Assembly (NCBI RefSeq): GCF_003860565.1
Contig: NZ_CP034157.1
Location: 2,542,001-2,606,000 of the forward strand
Direction of reading: 5' to 3'
DNA: 64,000 nt
Origin: Cloacibacterium normanense
GTDB taxonomy: Bacteria > Bacteroidota > Bacteroidia > Flavobacteriales > Weeksellaceae
Positions 1-8,464 of this stretch are shown here, piece by piece. The notes beneath the pieces are model-generated. The model was not told the origin of the DNA, did not search any database, and saw only the letters and a program-made list of their open reading frames with translations. Numbering within the stretch: the stretch's first letter is position 1; every line of letters begins with the position of its first letter. A program made the position numbers and the translations under genes.

Positions 1-1086
1 AAACTCAATGGTTTCGTGGGAAAACCAGAAGCAGCGAAAAAATCTAGAGGCGAACAGTTTTTCTTTGTCAATGGAAGATATTTTAGAAGTCCGTACTTAA
101 ATAGAGCGGTTCAGGAAGCTTTTGAAGGGCTGTTGCAAAGCAATTACAGCCCGAGTTTTTTCTTGTATTTGGATCTTGACCCAGAAAAAATAGATGTCAA
201 CATACATCCGCAAAAAACAGAGGTAAAATTCGAAGATGAGAACCTTATTTTTGCATTGATTCGTTCTACAATTAAAAAATCTTTGGGAATTTATAATGTA
301 GCGCCAAGTCTAGATTTTGAGCGAAATGAACAAATGGATTCATTTTTTCCACCAAAAGTAGATGCTGCGAAAAGTTATCACGCTCCAGGAATTCATATCG
401 ACAGAAATTTTAATCCGTTTAAAGACCAAATTCCTTCTAAAATTAATGATACAGCAATGGTAAATCTCACCGAAATGTATCAACAAGAATCATCAGCTTT
501 GCCATCTAAAATTAACCTTTTTGATGAAGAAGACGAGGATTTAGAAGAAGATTTGCTCAGATTGCCAAATGGTTATTGGCTTTTTAATAAAGACCACAGA
601 ACGTTGATGCTCGATTTGGGAAGAATTCACCAAATTGTCTTAGCCGAAAACCGTAAAAATGTTTCTAAAAGTAAGAAAAGTCAAAGTTTGCTGTTTTCTT
701 TAGAATATCATTTAAATGAAATTGAGAAAAATAAATTTCGTTCGATTAAAAAATACTTGCCAGATTTAGGTTTCGATATTGTTTTGGCACAAGATAATGT
801 GCTGAGAATAAATGCGGTGCCTGAAGATGTGAAAGAATCTCAAGTAATCAAATTTTTAGAAAATCTCTTCGAAATTTTAGAATACAAAACTGAAGAAGAA
901 TTTTTAGAAAATTATAACAATCAGTGGATTAGAACCAATGCGAAATCTAAGTTTGATTTTCTGTATAAAGCTGAAGTGGAACAAATTTTGAAAGATTTTA
1001 TCAAGTTAGGCTTCCCAGAGTTTACAACAAACGGAAACAGAACCTTTGTAGAAGTTCCTACAGAAGAATTGAAAAATAAATTTTAA
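1..1086 (+). CDS. mutL: DNA mismatch repair protein MutL, 3' part (cut by window start)
   Basis: C-terminal 361 residues of MutL, the ATPase that links MutS recognition of a mismatch to downstream strand processing. The frame is open from base 1, so the true start and most of the GHKL ATPase domain lie outside; the GTG at base 16 is internal. The first ~90 residues are the end of the transducer domain, with the conserved stretches RGEQFFFVNGR and DVNIHPQK. A charged, poorly conserved linker follows (about residues 110-185), then the C-terminal dimerisation domain. No frameshift is seen. A rhomboid gene starts 14 bases downstream, suggesting co-transcription. Confidence 0.95.
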   Translation, partial: KLNGFVGKPEAAKKSRGEQFFFVNGRYFRSPYLNRAVQEAFEGLLQSNYSPSFFLYLDLDPEKIDVNIHPQKTEVKFEDENLIFALIRSTIKKSLGIYNVAPSLDFERNEQMDSFFPPKVDAAKSYHAPGIHIDRNFNPFKDQIPSKINDTAMVNLTEMYQQESSALPSKINLFDEEDEDLEEDLLRLPNGYWLFNKDHRTLMLDLGRIHQIVLAENRKNVSKSKKSQSLLFSLEYHLNEIEKNKFRSIKKYLPDLGFDIVLAQDNVLRINAVPEDVKESQVIKFLENLFEILEYKTEEEFLENYNNQWIRTNAKSKFDFLYKAEVEQILKDFIKLGFPEFTTNGNRTFVEVPTEELKNKF

Positions 1087-1100
1087 CACACCAAAACAAT

Positions 1101-1808
1101 ATGTTTCAAAATATAACACCCATCACCAGAAATATTATCATCCTGAATGTGATTGTTTTCATTCTAGCGATGCTTATTCCGCAATCCTATCAATATTTAG
1201 CGGCTTTTTTTCCTACATCTCCTTATTTTAAATCTTGGCAAATCATCACACACATGTTTATGCATGGAGGTTTTATGCATATTGCTTTTAATATGTTGAC
1301 TTTTGCGAGTTTCGGACCAGTTTTAGAGCGGTTTTTAGGAGAAAAGAAATTTTTAATTTTATATTTTCTTTCTGGGTTAGGAGCTTTTGCATTGTTTAAT
1401 CTTTGGGAATATTATCAGTTATACCAAGATGCTCAACCGCTTATTGTAGAAGGTTTACAATTTTCGGATATTTTAAAGGGTGATTTTGGAAAATTTCCAG
1501 TAAGATTAGAAGGAAATGCACAGAATATAGTAAACATACTTTCTACACCGATGGTTGGAGCTTCTGGAGCTATTTTTGGTGTAATTGCGGCGTTTTCTTT
1601 GCTGTATCCTAATGCAGAAATGTTCATTATGTTTATTCCGTTTCCGATTAAAGCAAAGGTTTTATTTCCTATTACTATTATAGTTTCTCTATATCTAGGT
1701 TTTTCTGGAAGTGGAGGAAATATTGCACATTTCGCACATATCGGTGGCGCTTTAGTAGGCTATATTTTAGTGAAAGTTTGGGGTAGAAACAGATATAGAA
1801 TTAATTAA
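1101..1808 (+). CDS. Rhomboid-family intramembrane serine protease
   Basis: Integral membrane protease that cleaves substrates inside the bilayer; substrate unknown. The 235 residues form about six hydrophobic segments. The catalytic serine motif GASGAIFG places the nucleophile at about S155, and the partner histidine lies in AHIGGALVGY (about H213). The first loop contains the family signature HMFMHGGFMHIAFNML. A longer loop at about residues 105-145 separates the third and fourth segments. The gene lies between mutL (14-base gap) and an EEP-family gene (3-base gap). The family assignment is firm, the physiological role is not. Confidence 0.93.
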   Translation: MFQNITPITRNIIILNVIVFILAMLIPQSYQYLAAFFPTSPYFKSWQIITHMFMHGGFMHIAFNMLTFASFGPVLERFLGEKKFLILYFLSGLGAFALFNLWEYYQLYQDAQPLIVEGLQFSDILKGDFGKFPVRLEGNAQNIVNILSTPMVGASGAIFGVIAAFSLLYPNAEMFIMFIPFPIKAKVLFPITIIVSLYLGFSGSGGNIAHFAHIGGALVGYILVKVWGRNRYRIN

Positions 1809-1811
1809 TCA

Positions 1812-2810
1812 GTGGGGATTTTCAGAAGTATTTTTACCGTTGTTCATGTAGTAATTGTGTTGCTTTTAGGAGCAACCATGCTTAATGCTTATATCCCTCC
1901 AAAAGTATTTCCTTTACTCAATTTATTATCATTGGCATTTCCTTTTTTGATGATTGCCAATCTGTTACTCTGTGTTTTTTGGATTTTTTCTTGGCGAAAA
2001 AGAGCCTTTGTTTTTTTGCTGATTTCCACATTATTTTTAACTCCAGTAAGAAGATGGATTAATTATTCTGAGCCAAAAAGTGAGGAAAATTCTATTAAAG
2101 TAATCAGTTATAATGCGAGAATTGTAGGCTGGGAAACAATAAATCCCACTTCTGATTTTATTGACGAGCAAAATGCAGATGTGATTTTGATGCAAGAATG
2201 TGGTGACCGAAAAATTGTAAAACCAAAATCCTCTAAATATGCCATTATTGATGATTATAAAATCATGACCATCTATACCAAACATCCTATTATAGAACAT
2301 GGTCTGATTTTAGAAAATAGAATGGCTGGAAATGCTCATTATGCAGATATTGATATTAGCGGAAAGAGAATTAGATTTATAAATGTTTACTTAGAGCCCT
2401 ATAAATTACACGAAGATTTGCAAGAAACACCGGAAAATATAGATAACACCGAGAAAAAAGCGAAAACCATTGTTGGGAAAATGTTACCCATATTTAAAAA
2501 ACATCAAGAACAGGTAGAGAAAATTGCAGCTTTTATTAAGAAATCTCCTTATCCTGTTATTTTAGCGGGTGATTTCAATGCTGTTCCTAATTCTTATGAA
2601 TATTATAAACTTTCAGAAGGTTTACAAGATGCGTTTTTAGAATCTGGAAAAGGCAGTGGAACCAGTTTCCATGATTATATTTTCCCTTTGAGAATTGATT
2701 ATATTTTTGCATCAAAAGAATTTGAATCCAATTCCTTTAAAGTAAAAAGAAATTTGGGATTAACTTCTGACCATTATCCCGTTTTTGCAGAATTTAGTTT
2801 TAAAAATTAA
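1812..2810 (+). CDS. Membrane-anchored endonuclease/exonuclease/phosphatase-family protein
   Basis: About 95 N-terminal residues carry three hydrophobic segments; the rest is an EEP (DNase I-like) metal-dependent phosphoesterase domain facing the periplasm. Catalytic signatures are visible: ILMQECGD (metal-binding Glu), LAGDFNAVP (Asp/Asn), and SDHYPVFAEF (Asp-His pair near the end). Start is GTG at 1812, three bases after the rhomboid stop; there is no closer ATG consistent with the first membrane segment. The fold could act on nucleic acid, phospholipid or phosphoinositide-like substrates, and the sequence does not decide which. A lipoprotein gene follows two bases after the stop. Confidence 0.88.
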   Translation: MGIFRSIFTVVHVVIVLLLGATMLNAYIPPKVFPLLNLLSLAFPFLMIANLLLCVFWIFSWRKRAFVFLLISTLFLTPVRRWINYSEPKSEENSIKVISYNARIVGWETINPTSDFIDEQNADVILMQECGDRKIVKPKSSKYAIIDDYKIMTIYTKHPIIEHGLILENRMAGNAHYADIDISGKRIRFINVYLEPYKLHEDLQETPENIDNTEKKAKTIVGKMLPIFKKHQEQVEKIAAFIKKSPYPVILAGDFNAVPNSYEYYKLSEGLQDAFLESGKGSGTSFHDYIFPLRIDYIFASKEFESNSFKVKRNLGLTSDHYPVFAEFSFKN

Positions 2811-2812
2811 AA

Positions 2813-3187
2813 ATGAAGAAAATAGCCTTTTTATTAACCAGTTTTATGTTACTTTCTTGTTGGAAAAACAATAAAGAAGAAGAGCAATTTTATGCTGAAG
2901 ACAATTCTCCTATTGATACCACTTTGGTAGATTCTGTAGTGGGACAAACTTCTTTTTCGGCAATTAATTCTGCTATTGAAGATGCTAAAAAAGCGCCTGT
3001 TTTAAAACAAGACACCACTAAAAGTCCCGAACAGAAATTGGCAGAGGAAAAGAAAAAAATAGAACAAAAAAAGAAATCAGAGCTAGAGAAAAAATTGGCT
3101 GAACAAAACGCTGCTAAAAATGCAGAAAAAGAAAAAGCTCAGCAAGAAAAAAAAGTAAATGAATTAGTTACTCCAGAAAAAGAATAA
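2813..3187 (+). CDS. Small lipoprotein with Lys/Glu-rich coiled tail
   Basis: The 124-residue product begins with a lipoprotein signal ending in the lipobox LLSC (Cys at about residue 16), so it is probably lipidated and inserted in the inner or outer membrane. A short acidic segment follows, then from about residue 65 an almost uninterrupted Lys/Glu/Ala/Gln stretch that should form a long charged helix or coiled coil. No domain is recognised. It is the last gene of the mutL-rhomboid-EEP run and is followed by a clear terminator. Function unknown. Confidence 0.75.
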   Translation: MKKIAFLLTSFMLLSCWKNNKEEEQFYAEDNSPIDTTLVDSVVGQTSFSAINSAIEDAKKAPVLKQDTTKSPEQKLAEEKKKIEQKKKSELEKKLAEQNAAKNAEKEKAQQEKKVNELVTPEKE

Positions 3188-3220
3188 TTATTCTCTAAAA
3201 TTTTTAGCTCTTAAAAAAAC

Positions 3221-3250
3221 AAAAAGTCTCAATTTTATGAGACTTTTTTT
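3221..3250 (+). terminator. Rho-independent terminator after the mutL run
   Basis: Inverted repeat AAAGTCTCA ... TGAGACTTT with a short AT loop and a run of T's, 33 bases after the lipoprotein stop. A-rich on the left, so it may also end the convergent gene at 3279-3872. Confidence 0.85.
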
Positions 3251-3278
3251 GATGTGATGTGAAAATTAACCCTAAAAT

Positions 3279-3872
3279 TTATTTTAGATATATGATTTTG
3301 TTGAAGGTGTTATCGCCTTTTTCCACACTGATTACATACGCATCAGCATTTTCTGGGTTTAAATCAAATTGTATAACCAATTCGCCATTATTTGGAGTTA
3401 AGGTTTGGTTATAATAAACCGTATTCGTGAAATCTTCAACAGAAACTGTTACTCCATCAGTTAGTTTAGGCATCACTAATTTTACATGATTGCCTTCAAT
3501 CGTGTATTCTGGTTTGAAAATTTCAGCAACTGGTGTCTTCTCAATTGAAGCATCAGTTTCGTCAATAGTAATTTTATATTTTTCGATTTTAGAATCAGAT
3601 TCCGCTACTAAATAATAAGTTCCAACAGGAAAATTTTTCAAGTCATACGTTCTAGAAACCTCATCTTGTTTTCTCACTTTTTCAGCAAAAAGTTCTCCTT
3701 GCTTGTCATTGTAAACATATAGCGCTACATTCTTTGCATTCGTCATTTGAAAGCTTAGTTTTTTCGCACTGATGTTGTCAATAGAAATAGAGAAATCTTT
3801 GTCATTGGCCATTACATTTGCCGAAATAAATAGAAATCCTATAAGGAAGCTGAATTTTAATAAATTTTTCAT
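3279..3872 (-). CDS. Secreted protein of unknown function (beta-sandwich-like)
   Basis: The 197-residue product has a classical signal peptide (MKNLLKFSFLIGFLFISANVM, cleaved near A-N-D). The mature part alternates short beta-like segments, with NVALYVYNDKQGELF and FPVGTYYLVAESDS resembling the repeat pattern of secreted Bacteroidota Ig-like or T9SS sorting-type domains. The start at 3872 is preferred over a longer reading beginning at 3899 because the signal peptide begins there. It stands alone, converging on the mutL run. No enzyme motif is seen, and membership of a named family is not established. Confidence 0.75.
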   Translation of the reverse strand: MKNLLKFSFLIGFLFISANVMANDKDFSISIDNISAKKLSFQMTNAKNVALYVYNDKQGELFAEKVRKQDEVSRTYDLKNFPVGTYYLVAESDSKIEKYKITIDETDASIEKTPVAEIFKPEYTIEGNHVKLVMPKLTDGVTVSVEDFTNTVYYNQTLTPNNGELVIQFDLNPENADAYVISVEKGDNTFNKIIYLK

Positions 3873-4014
3873 AATTATAATTGTTAGTGTGTTAGTCAAT
3901 TAAGTACACTGCAAATCTAGACTTGAATTTTGGGTTATTTTACAAGATAATTTTCTTATATATGCTCTATTTTAACATTAATACAAAATTAACATTAACT
4001 TAAAGATAAAATAG

Positions 4015-4022
4015 TATATTTG
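4015..4022 (+). promoter_or_regulatory. -7 promoter box of the AraC-family gene
   Basis: TATATTTG matches the flavobacterial -7 consensus TAnnTTTG, 19 bases before the ATG. No clear -33 TTG element is visible upstream. Confidence 0.55.
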
Positions 4023-4041
4023 TATATCGAAATAGAACAAA

Positions 4042-4914
4042 ATGAAGCAGACAAGTCCTACATATGAAGCAGTTAACCCCAATATTGGAAGTAGTTTTTC
4101 TTGTTTCAAATTCCTTCAAAATGAAAATTTAAAATCTAATTTTTGGCACTATCACCCAGAAATAGAATTGGTTTTTGTAGGTGGAGGTTCTGGGAAAAGA
4201 CAAATTGGTAGCACCATTTCTTATTTTACTAAAGGAGATTTGGTTTTAATAGGCAGTAATTTACCGCATTGTGGTTTAACCAATGAAAATACCAGAAATG
4301 AGTATGAAATTGTAGTTCAGTTTTTGCCTGATTTTTTAGGAGCTCACATCTGGAAAACTCCTGAAATGAAGAAAATTACGAATTTATTAGATGCTTCAAA
4401 AGGTGGAATTGTGTTTGGTGAATCGGTTAAAAAATCTTTAGAAAGTAAAATTTTAGAAATGTATGAGGCAACTTCACTGGACAAGTTGATTAAATTTTTA
4501 GAGATTTTAAATGTTCTTGCCAATACCGAAGATTTCAAAATTCTAAATGCTGGAAATTTCTATATTCAAACTCAAGTGGAAGATAATGAGAGAATTAACC
4601 TCATTTTCAATCACGTAAAAAATAAATTCAAAGAGCAAATTACTTTAGAAGAAGTAGCCAATCTCGCCAATATGACTGAACCTTCTTTTTGCAGATATTT
4701 TAAAAAAATTACCAATAAAACGTTTACACAATTCGTGAATGAATATCGTATCATTCACTCTATGAAATTGTTGGCAGAGAAACCACTGAGTATTAACGAG
4801 ATATGTTACGAAAGCGGATTTAATAATTTCAGTTATTTCAATAAAACTTTTAAAGAATATACGCAGAAAAGCCCATCTCAATACCGAAAAGAGTTTAAAA
4901 ATATTATTGAATAA
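4042..4914 (+). CDS. AraC-family transcriptional regulator with cupin sensor domain
   Basis: The 290-residue cytoplasmic regulator has an N-terminal cupin/AraC-binding domain (about residues 20-110; FWHYHPEIELVF and SNLPHCG are typical) and a C-terminal double helix-turn-helix (about 190-285), where the second HTH reads SINEICYESGFNNFSYFNKTF. Such proteins commonly sense a sugar or other small molecule. No adjacent catabolic genes suggest the ligand or targets. It is a single-gene unit with its own promoter and a shared terminator with sufS downstream. Confidence 0.9.
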   Translation: MKQTSPTYEAVNPNIGSSFSCFKFLQNENLKSNFWHYHPEIELVFVGGGSGKRQIGSTISYFTKGDLVLIGSNLPHCGLTNENTRNEYEIVVQFLPDFLGAHIWKTPEMKKITNLLDASKGGIVFGESVKKSLESKILEMYEATSLDKLIKFLEILNVLANTEDFKILNAGNFYIQTQVEDNERINLIFNHVKNKFKEQITLEEVANLANMTEPSFCRYFKKITNKTFTQFVNEYRIIHSMKLLAEKPLSINEICYESGFNNFSYFNKTFKEYTQKSPSQYRKEFKNIIE

Positions 4915-4930
4915 AACTTTTAGAAGCAAT

Positions 4931-4968
4931 AAAAAACTCCCGAAATTTAAATTTCGGGAGTTTGTATT
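4931..4968. terminator. Bidirectional terminator between the araC-type gene and sufS
   Basis: Near-perfect palindrome with arms AAACTCCCGAAAT / ATTTCGGGAGTTT, A-rich left and T-rich right, between convergent genes ending at 4914 and 5001. Confidence 0.9.
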
Positions 4969-5000
4969 TTTATGAAATTAAATTTGAAATTATTTAAAAT

Positions 5001-6227
5001 TTACATCAGCATTCTTTGAGCCTTTTTCACGCCTTCTACTAAAGCATCTACCTCTTCTAAAGTGTTATACACCGCAAAACTCGCTCTTACGGTTCCTGCA
5101 ATCTTGAAGAATTCCATAATAGGTTGTGTACAATGATGACCTGTTCTTACAGCAATTCCCAGTTTATCCAGAATCATTCCTACATCCGAAGCAATTCCTA
5201 TTCCTTCTAAATTAAAAGAAACTACACTGGTTCTATTCGCTTTTTCACCGTAAATTTTAAGTCCATCTATTTCTAGAAGTCTTTTTTGGGCATAATTTAG
5301 CAGTTCATTTTCATGATTTCTGATATTTTCTACACCTATTTTTTTCATGAAATCTATGGCAGCTCCTATTGCAATATTTCCGCCAACATTTGGTGTTCCC
5401 GCTTCGAATTTAAAGGGAAGTGCAGCATAAGTGGTTTTCTCAAAACTACAAGTAGCAATCATCTCACCACCTCCATGAAAAGGCGCTAATTTTTCTAAAA
5501 TTTCTTCCTTTCCGTAGAGAATACCAACTCCCATTGGTGCGTACATTTTGTGACCAGAAAATGCAAAAAAGTCGCAGTCTAATTTCTGAACATCAATCTC
5601 GAAATGTGGTACAGATTGTGCTCCGTCAATCATCATGAGTGCAGAAGAATTTTTTCTCACTTTTGTGATGATTTCTTCAATAGGATTAATGATTCCTAAA
5701 GCGTTAGAAACATGATTTACAGATACAATTTTGGTTTTTTCTGAAAGGTTTTTATCTAAAAAATCGAGTTGAAGAATTCCGTTTTCGTCCATCGGAATTA
5801 CTTTCAATTTTGCACCCGTTCTTTCGCAAAGCATTTGCCAAGGAACAATATTGGAGTGATGTTCTAAATAACCGATGATGATTTCGTCATCTTTTTTTAA
5901 GAAATTAGAATTTCCCAAAGCGTAGGCAACCAAATTGATGCTTTCGGTAGTTCCTCTGGTAAAAATCACCTCATAATCATGCTTTGCATTAATGAAATGT
6001 TGTACTTTTTTTCTGGAATTTTCCATTTCTTCTGTTGCCAATTGAGACAAAGTGTGTATTCCTCTGTGTACATTGGCATTGATTTCTTCATAATATCTTT
6101 TCCAAGTTTCAAGTACAGAAATTGGTTTTTGAGAAGAAGCGGCATTGTCTAAATAAACCAATGGTTTACCGTTAACTTGCTGCTGAAGAATAGGAAACTG
6201 ATTGCGTATTTCTTTTATATTAAACAT
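5001..6227 (-). CDS. sufS: Cysteine desulfurase SufS
   Basis: PLP enzyme that removes sulfur from L-cysteine as an enzyme persulfide for Fe-S cluster assembly. The 408-residue length is typical of group II desulfurases. The PLP lysine lies in FSGHKMYAP (about residue 227) and the active-site cysteine in RTGHHCTQP (about 364). VYLDNAASSQKP at the N-terminus and the motif HHSNIVPWQ are also family-specific. It stands alone here: the rest of the SUF machinery is at 19200-24667 on the other strand, so it needs separate control. No SufE gene is in the window. Confidence 0.95.
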   Translation of the reverse strand: MFNIKEIRNQFPILQQQVNGKPLVYLDNAASSQKPISVLETWKRYYEEINANVHRGIHTLSQLATEEMENSRKKVQHFINAKHDYEVIFTRGTTESINLVAYALGNSNFLKKDDEIIIGYLEHHSNIVPWQMLCERTGAKLKVIPMDENGILQLDFLDKNLSEKTKIVSVNHVSNALGIINPIEEIITKVRKNSSALMMIDGAQSVPHFEIDVQKLDCDFFAFSGHKMYAPMGVGILYGKEEILEKLAPFHGGGEMIATCSFEKTTYAALPFKFEAGTPNVGGNIAIGAAIDFMKKIGVENIRNHENELLNYAQKRLLEIDGLKIYGEKANRTSVVSFNLEGIGIASDVGMILDKLGIAVRTGHHCTQPIMEFFKIAGTVRASFAVYNTLEEVDALVEGVKKAQRMLM

Positions 6228-6280
6228 TGTAAATTTTGTTTAAACCGCAAAAGCAACAAATTTTTTATTTTTAAGTTTTT

Positions 6281-6354
6281 ACAAAAGAAGAAAAAGCGAA
6301 TTGAATTTCACTTTTTTTACTTTTGAATTGCTTGTTATCAATATTTTCTTTTGT
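6281..6354. repeat. Imperfect nested inverted repeat upstream of sufS
   Basis: Outer arms ACAAAAGAAGAAAA (6281-6294) and TTTTCTTTTGT (6344-6354) enclose inner arms AAGCGAATTGAA (6294-6305) and TTGAATTGCTT (6323-6333). It lies 54 bases upstream of the sufS start in a 240-base spacer. It may be an intergenic repeat or a leader structure. Pairing is imperfect. Confidence 0.4.
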
Positions 6355-6385
6355 CTCTTTTGTGGTAAATCATTTAAGTAAAAAA

Positions 6386-6419
6386 TAAAACCACTCTAAA
6401 ACTTGTTTAGAATGGTTCA
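6386..6419 (-). terminator. Terminator after the beta-lactamase-fold gene
   Basis: On the minus strand, AACCATTCTAAAC pairs imperfectly with TTTTAGAGTGGTT and is followed by a T-rich run, 50 bases past the stop of the upstream gene. Confidence 0.65.
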
Positions 6420-6467
6420 AAATTACGGAATTAATTATTAAAATTTCTAATAATTTCTTCTATTGCT

Positions 6468-7622
6468 TTAATTGGCAAACGTTTTCACAGCATTTTCGGC
6501 TAAAAACGCAGCTTGTACAGAACGGCCTTTATCGTCTTTGGCTTCATTGTTAAACTTGCCAGTTCTCACCACGACCATATTTTTTTCAGGAATTACGATG
6601 ATTAATTGGCTGGTAAATCCCCAGAAATGATAATATTTATAAGGGGCGTCATTATTAACCCAAATTCCCAAACCATAGATTCCGCCAGAATGTTGAGTTG
6701 GCGTAATCATTTTTTGAATGTAGGTAGAATCAATCAGTTGTTTTCCGTTCCAATTTCCTTTTTGGAGCATCAGTTGTCCTAATTTTGCATAATCACGAGG
6801 AATAGCATTGATACAGCAGAACGTTTTTTCCATTTTATTGTCTTCATCCACATTCCAATAAGCGTCTGATTCCATTCCTAGAGGTTTCCAAAGTTTTTGA
6901 GAAGCATATGCAGAAAGCGGAATATTTACCGCCTTTCTAATCGCAAATCCCAATAATTGCGTAGCACCAGATTGGTATTCGAATCTGCTTCCTGGTTTTG
7001 CCTCAAATTGAGGAGATTTCAAGAGTGCTTCTGCCATGTTTTTACCGTAATAAATTCTAGGATTTTGTAAAAACGGATTTCTGTAATCTTCATCCCAATA
7101 ATAGCCAGCTTCCATTGCGGCTAAATCTCTTAAGGTTAACTCGTTACCGTGTTCTACTTCGTTGAAATTAGGATAAAAATCTGCAAATTTTTGATTTTCT
7201 GATTGTATTTTGTGGTCTTCAATTGCCAATCCCATCAATAAAACGGTGATGGCTTTTGCCATAGAAAAAGAATTGGTTTGCGTGGTAGGTTTGTACTCTC
7301 CGAAGTATTCTTCATGAACTAATTTGCCATCTTTTATCACCAAAAATGAAGCAGAATTCGTAGATTTTAAATTGTCAACGATGTTTTTCGGTAAAGAAGT
7401 TTTATTGTATAACGAATCTTTTTGCCAAGGTTGTGCCACTCCTTTTTCTATATTTCTAGACGGAAAATCTACACCATCATCTATGGTAGCGCTGGTTTTG
7501 CCTTTGAGATATGTAAGCGCAATTGCATTAAAAAGATGTTGATAATTAAAAGCATAAGCCAGCGCAATAACTGTTGCTATAAAAAGTAGAATTCCAAATA
7601 AGAGGTTCTTAAGCGTTTTCAT
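6468..7622 (-). CDS. Beta-lactamase-fold serine hydrolase (class C-like)
   Basis: The 384-residue product starts with one membrane segment (residues 5-25), and the catalytic domain is probably in the periplasm. The SxxK motif is in TNSFSMAKAITV (about residue 120). A YxN-type motif equivalent is the YQSG in RFEYQSGATQLL, and the late HxG-like region is HFWGFTSQL. The family includes esterases, D-aminopeptidases and 6-aminohexanoate-dimer-hydrolase-like enzymes as well as beta-lactamases, so resistance should not be inferred. It is a single gene with its own terminator. Confidence 0.85.
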   Translation of the reverse strand: MKTLKNLLFGILLFIATVIALAYAFNYQHLFNAIALTYLKGKTSATIDDGVDFPSRNIEKGVAQPWQKDSLYNKTSLPKNIVDNLKSTNSASFLVIKDGKLVHEEYFGEYKPTTQTNSFSMAKAITVLLMGLAIEDHKIQSENQKFADFYPNFNEVEHGNELTLRDLAAMEAGYYWDEDYRNPFLQNPRIYYGKNMAEALLKSPQFEAKPGSRFEYQSGATQLLGFAIRKAVNIPLSAYASQKLWKPLGMESDAYWNVDEDNKMEKTFCCINAIPRDYAKLGQLMLQKGNWNGKQLIDSTYIQKMITPTQHSGGIYGLGIWVNNDAPYKYYHFWGFTSQLIIVIPEKNMVVVRTGKFNNEAKDDKGRSVQAAFLAENAVKTFAN

Positions 7623-7706
7623 AAATCATTTTTTTCAAATTTAAAAAATATTTCGAAGCAAAATTATTTCCACCATAAATATGATAAAACTCAGTGATAT
7701 AAATCA

Positions 7707-7738
7707 TTTTGGGCGTTATACTGAAAATAATATCTTAG
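7707..7738 (+). promoter_or_regulatory. Probable promoter of the OmpW-like gene
   Basis: TTTTG (7707-7711), 19-base spacer, TATCTTAG (7731-7738). The -7 box deviates from TAnnTTTG at one base. Confidence 0.45.
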
Positions 7739-7764
7739 CCACCATAACAAAAAAAAAAATAACA

Positions 7765-8364
7765 ATGAGAAAATTACTATTTTTAGCTGGGTTATTATTT
7801 ACCGTAAGCTTAAGTGCACAAAACTGGCAAGTTAGATTAAGAGGTGTAAGTGTACAACCTTATGAAAAATCTACAGTAGGAGGAGAAGACAGCGATGTAA
7901 ACATTTCAAACGCATTTATTCCAGAATTAGACTTTACTTATTTCTTTAACAAAAATTTTGCAGCAGAACTAATTCTAGGAACTTCTAAACATGATGTTAA
8001 AGTTGGAAATGATGAAGTTTCTCTAGGAAGTGTAAGATTATTACCTCCAACAGTAACTTTGCAATATCACTTTTATCCAACTAAAAGTTTAAAACCTTAT
8101 GTAGGAGCTGGTCTTAATTATACCATTTTCTATGATGTAGAAAACGGTGATACACTAGGAATGGATTACAAAAACAATGTGGGAATTGCATTACAAGGTG
8201 GTGTAGATTATTTTGTGAATGACAAATTTTTCCTTAACGTAGATATTAAAAAACTTTACCTTCAAACAGATGTAGATGTAGACTTAGGTTTACCAGCAAC
8301 TGTTCCTGCGGAAGTTAAAATCAATCCACTTTTAATTGGTTTTGGTGTAGGAATGAAATTCTAA
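7765..8364 (+). CDS. OmpW-family outer-membrane beta-barrel protein
   Basis: The 199-residue precursor has a signal peptide (MRKLLFLAGLLFTVSLSAQ) and an eight-stranded-barrel pattern. Features typical of OmpW are PELDFTYFFNKNFAAELILG, LPPTVTLQYHFYP, KPYVGAGLNYTIFYD and a C-terminal phenylalanine (GVGMKF) for barrel assembly. The start at 7765 is chosen because the signal peptide begins there; a longer frame from 7681 would put 28 unrelated residues ahead of it and lies over the promoter. OmpW proteins form narrow hydrophobic channels; the substrate here is unknown. It has its own promoter and terminator. Confidence 0.9.
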   Translation: MRKLLFLAGLLFTVSLSAQNWQVRLRGVSVQPYEKSTVGGEDSDVNISNAFIPELDFTYFFNKNFAAELILGTSKHDVKVGNDEVSLGSVRLLPPTVTLQYHFYPTKSLKPYVGAGLNYTIFYDVENGDTLGMDYKNNVGIALQGGVDYFVNDKFFLNVDIKKLYLQTDVDVDLGLPATVPAEVKINPLLIGFGVGMKF

Positions 8365-8390
8365 TATTTCGCTATAAACTAAATTATGAA

Positions 8391-8422
8391 AAAATCCCGA
8401 AGAATTTTCTTCGGGATTTTTG
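8391..8422. terminator. Terminator between ompW-like gene and glyS
   Basis: Arms AAAATCCCGAAGAA / TTCTTCGGGATTTTT with a three-to-four-base loop, 26 bases after the stop at 8364. Confidence 0.9.
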
Positions 8423-8431
8423 ATAATTATC

Positions 8432-8464
8432 AATCCTTAAAGGTTTTTAAAACCTTTAAGGATT
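8432..8464. repeat. 33-base palindrome directly behind glyS
   Basis: Perfect inverted repeat with 16-base arms (AATCCTTAAAGGTTTT and its complement) around one T. It ends one base before the glyS stop codon. A second palindrome with the same length and the same ends is at 28806-28838. Confidence 0.85.

Noticed and set aside
16-18. GTG as the start of MutL
   Set aside because: The frame is open to base 1 and the sequence is internal to MutL; the start is outside the window.
6468-7622. Antibiotic-resistance beta-lactamase
   Set aside because: Only the fold and SxxK motif are shared; many esterases and peptidases have the same signatures and the protein is membrane-anchored.
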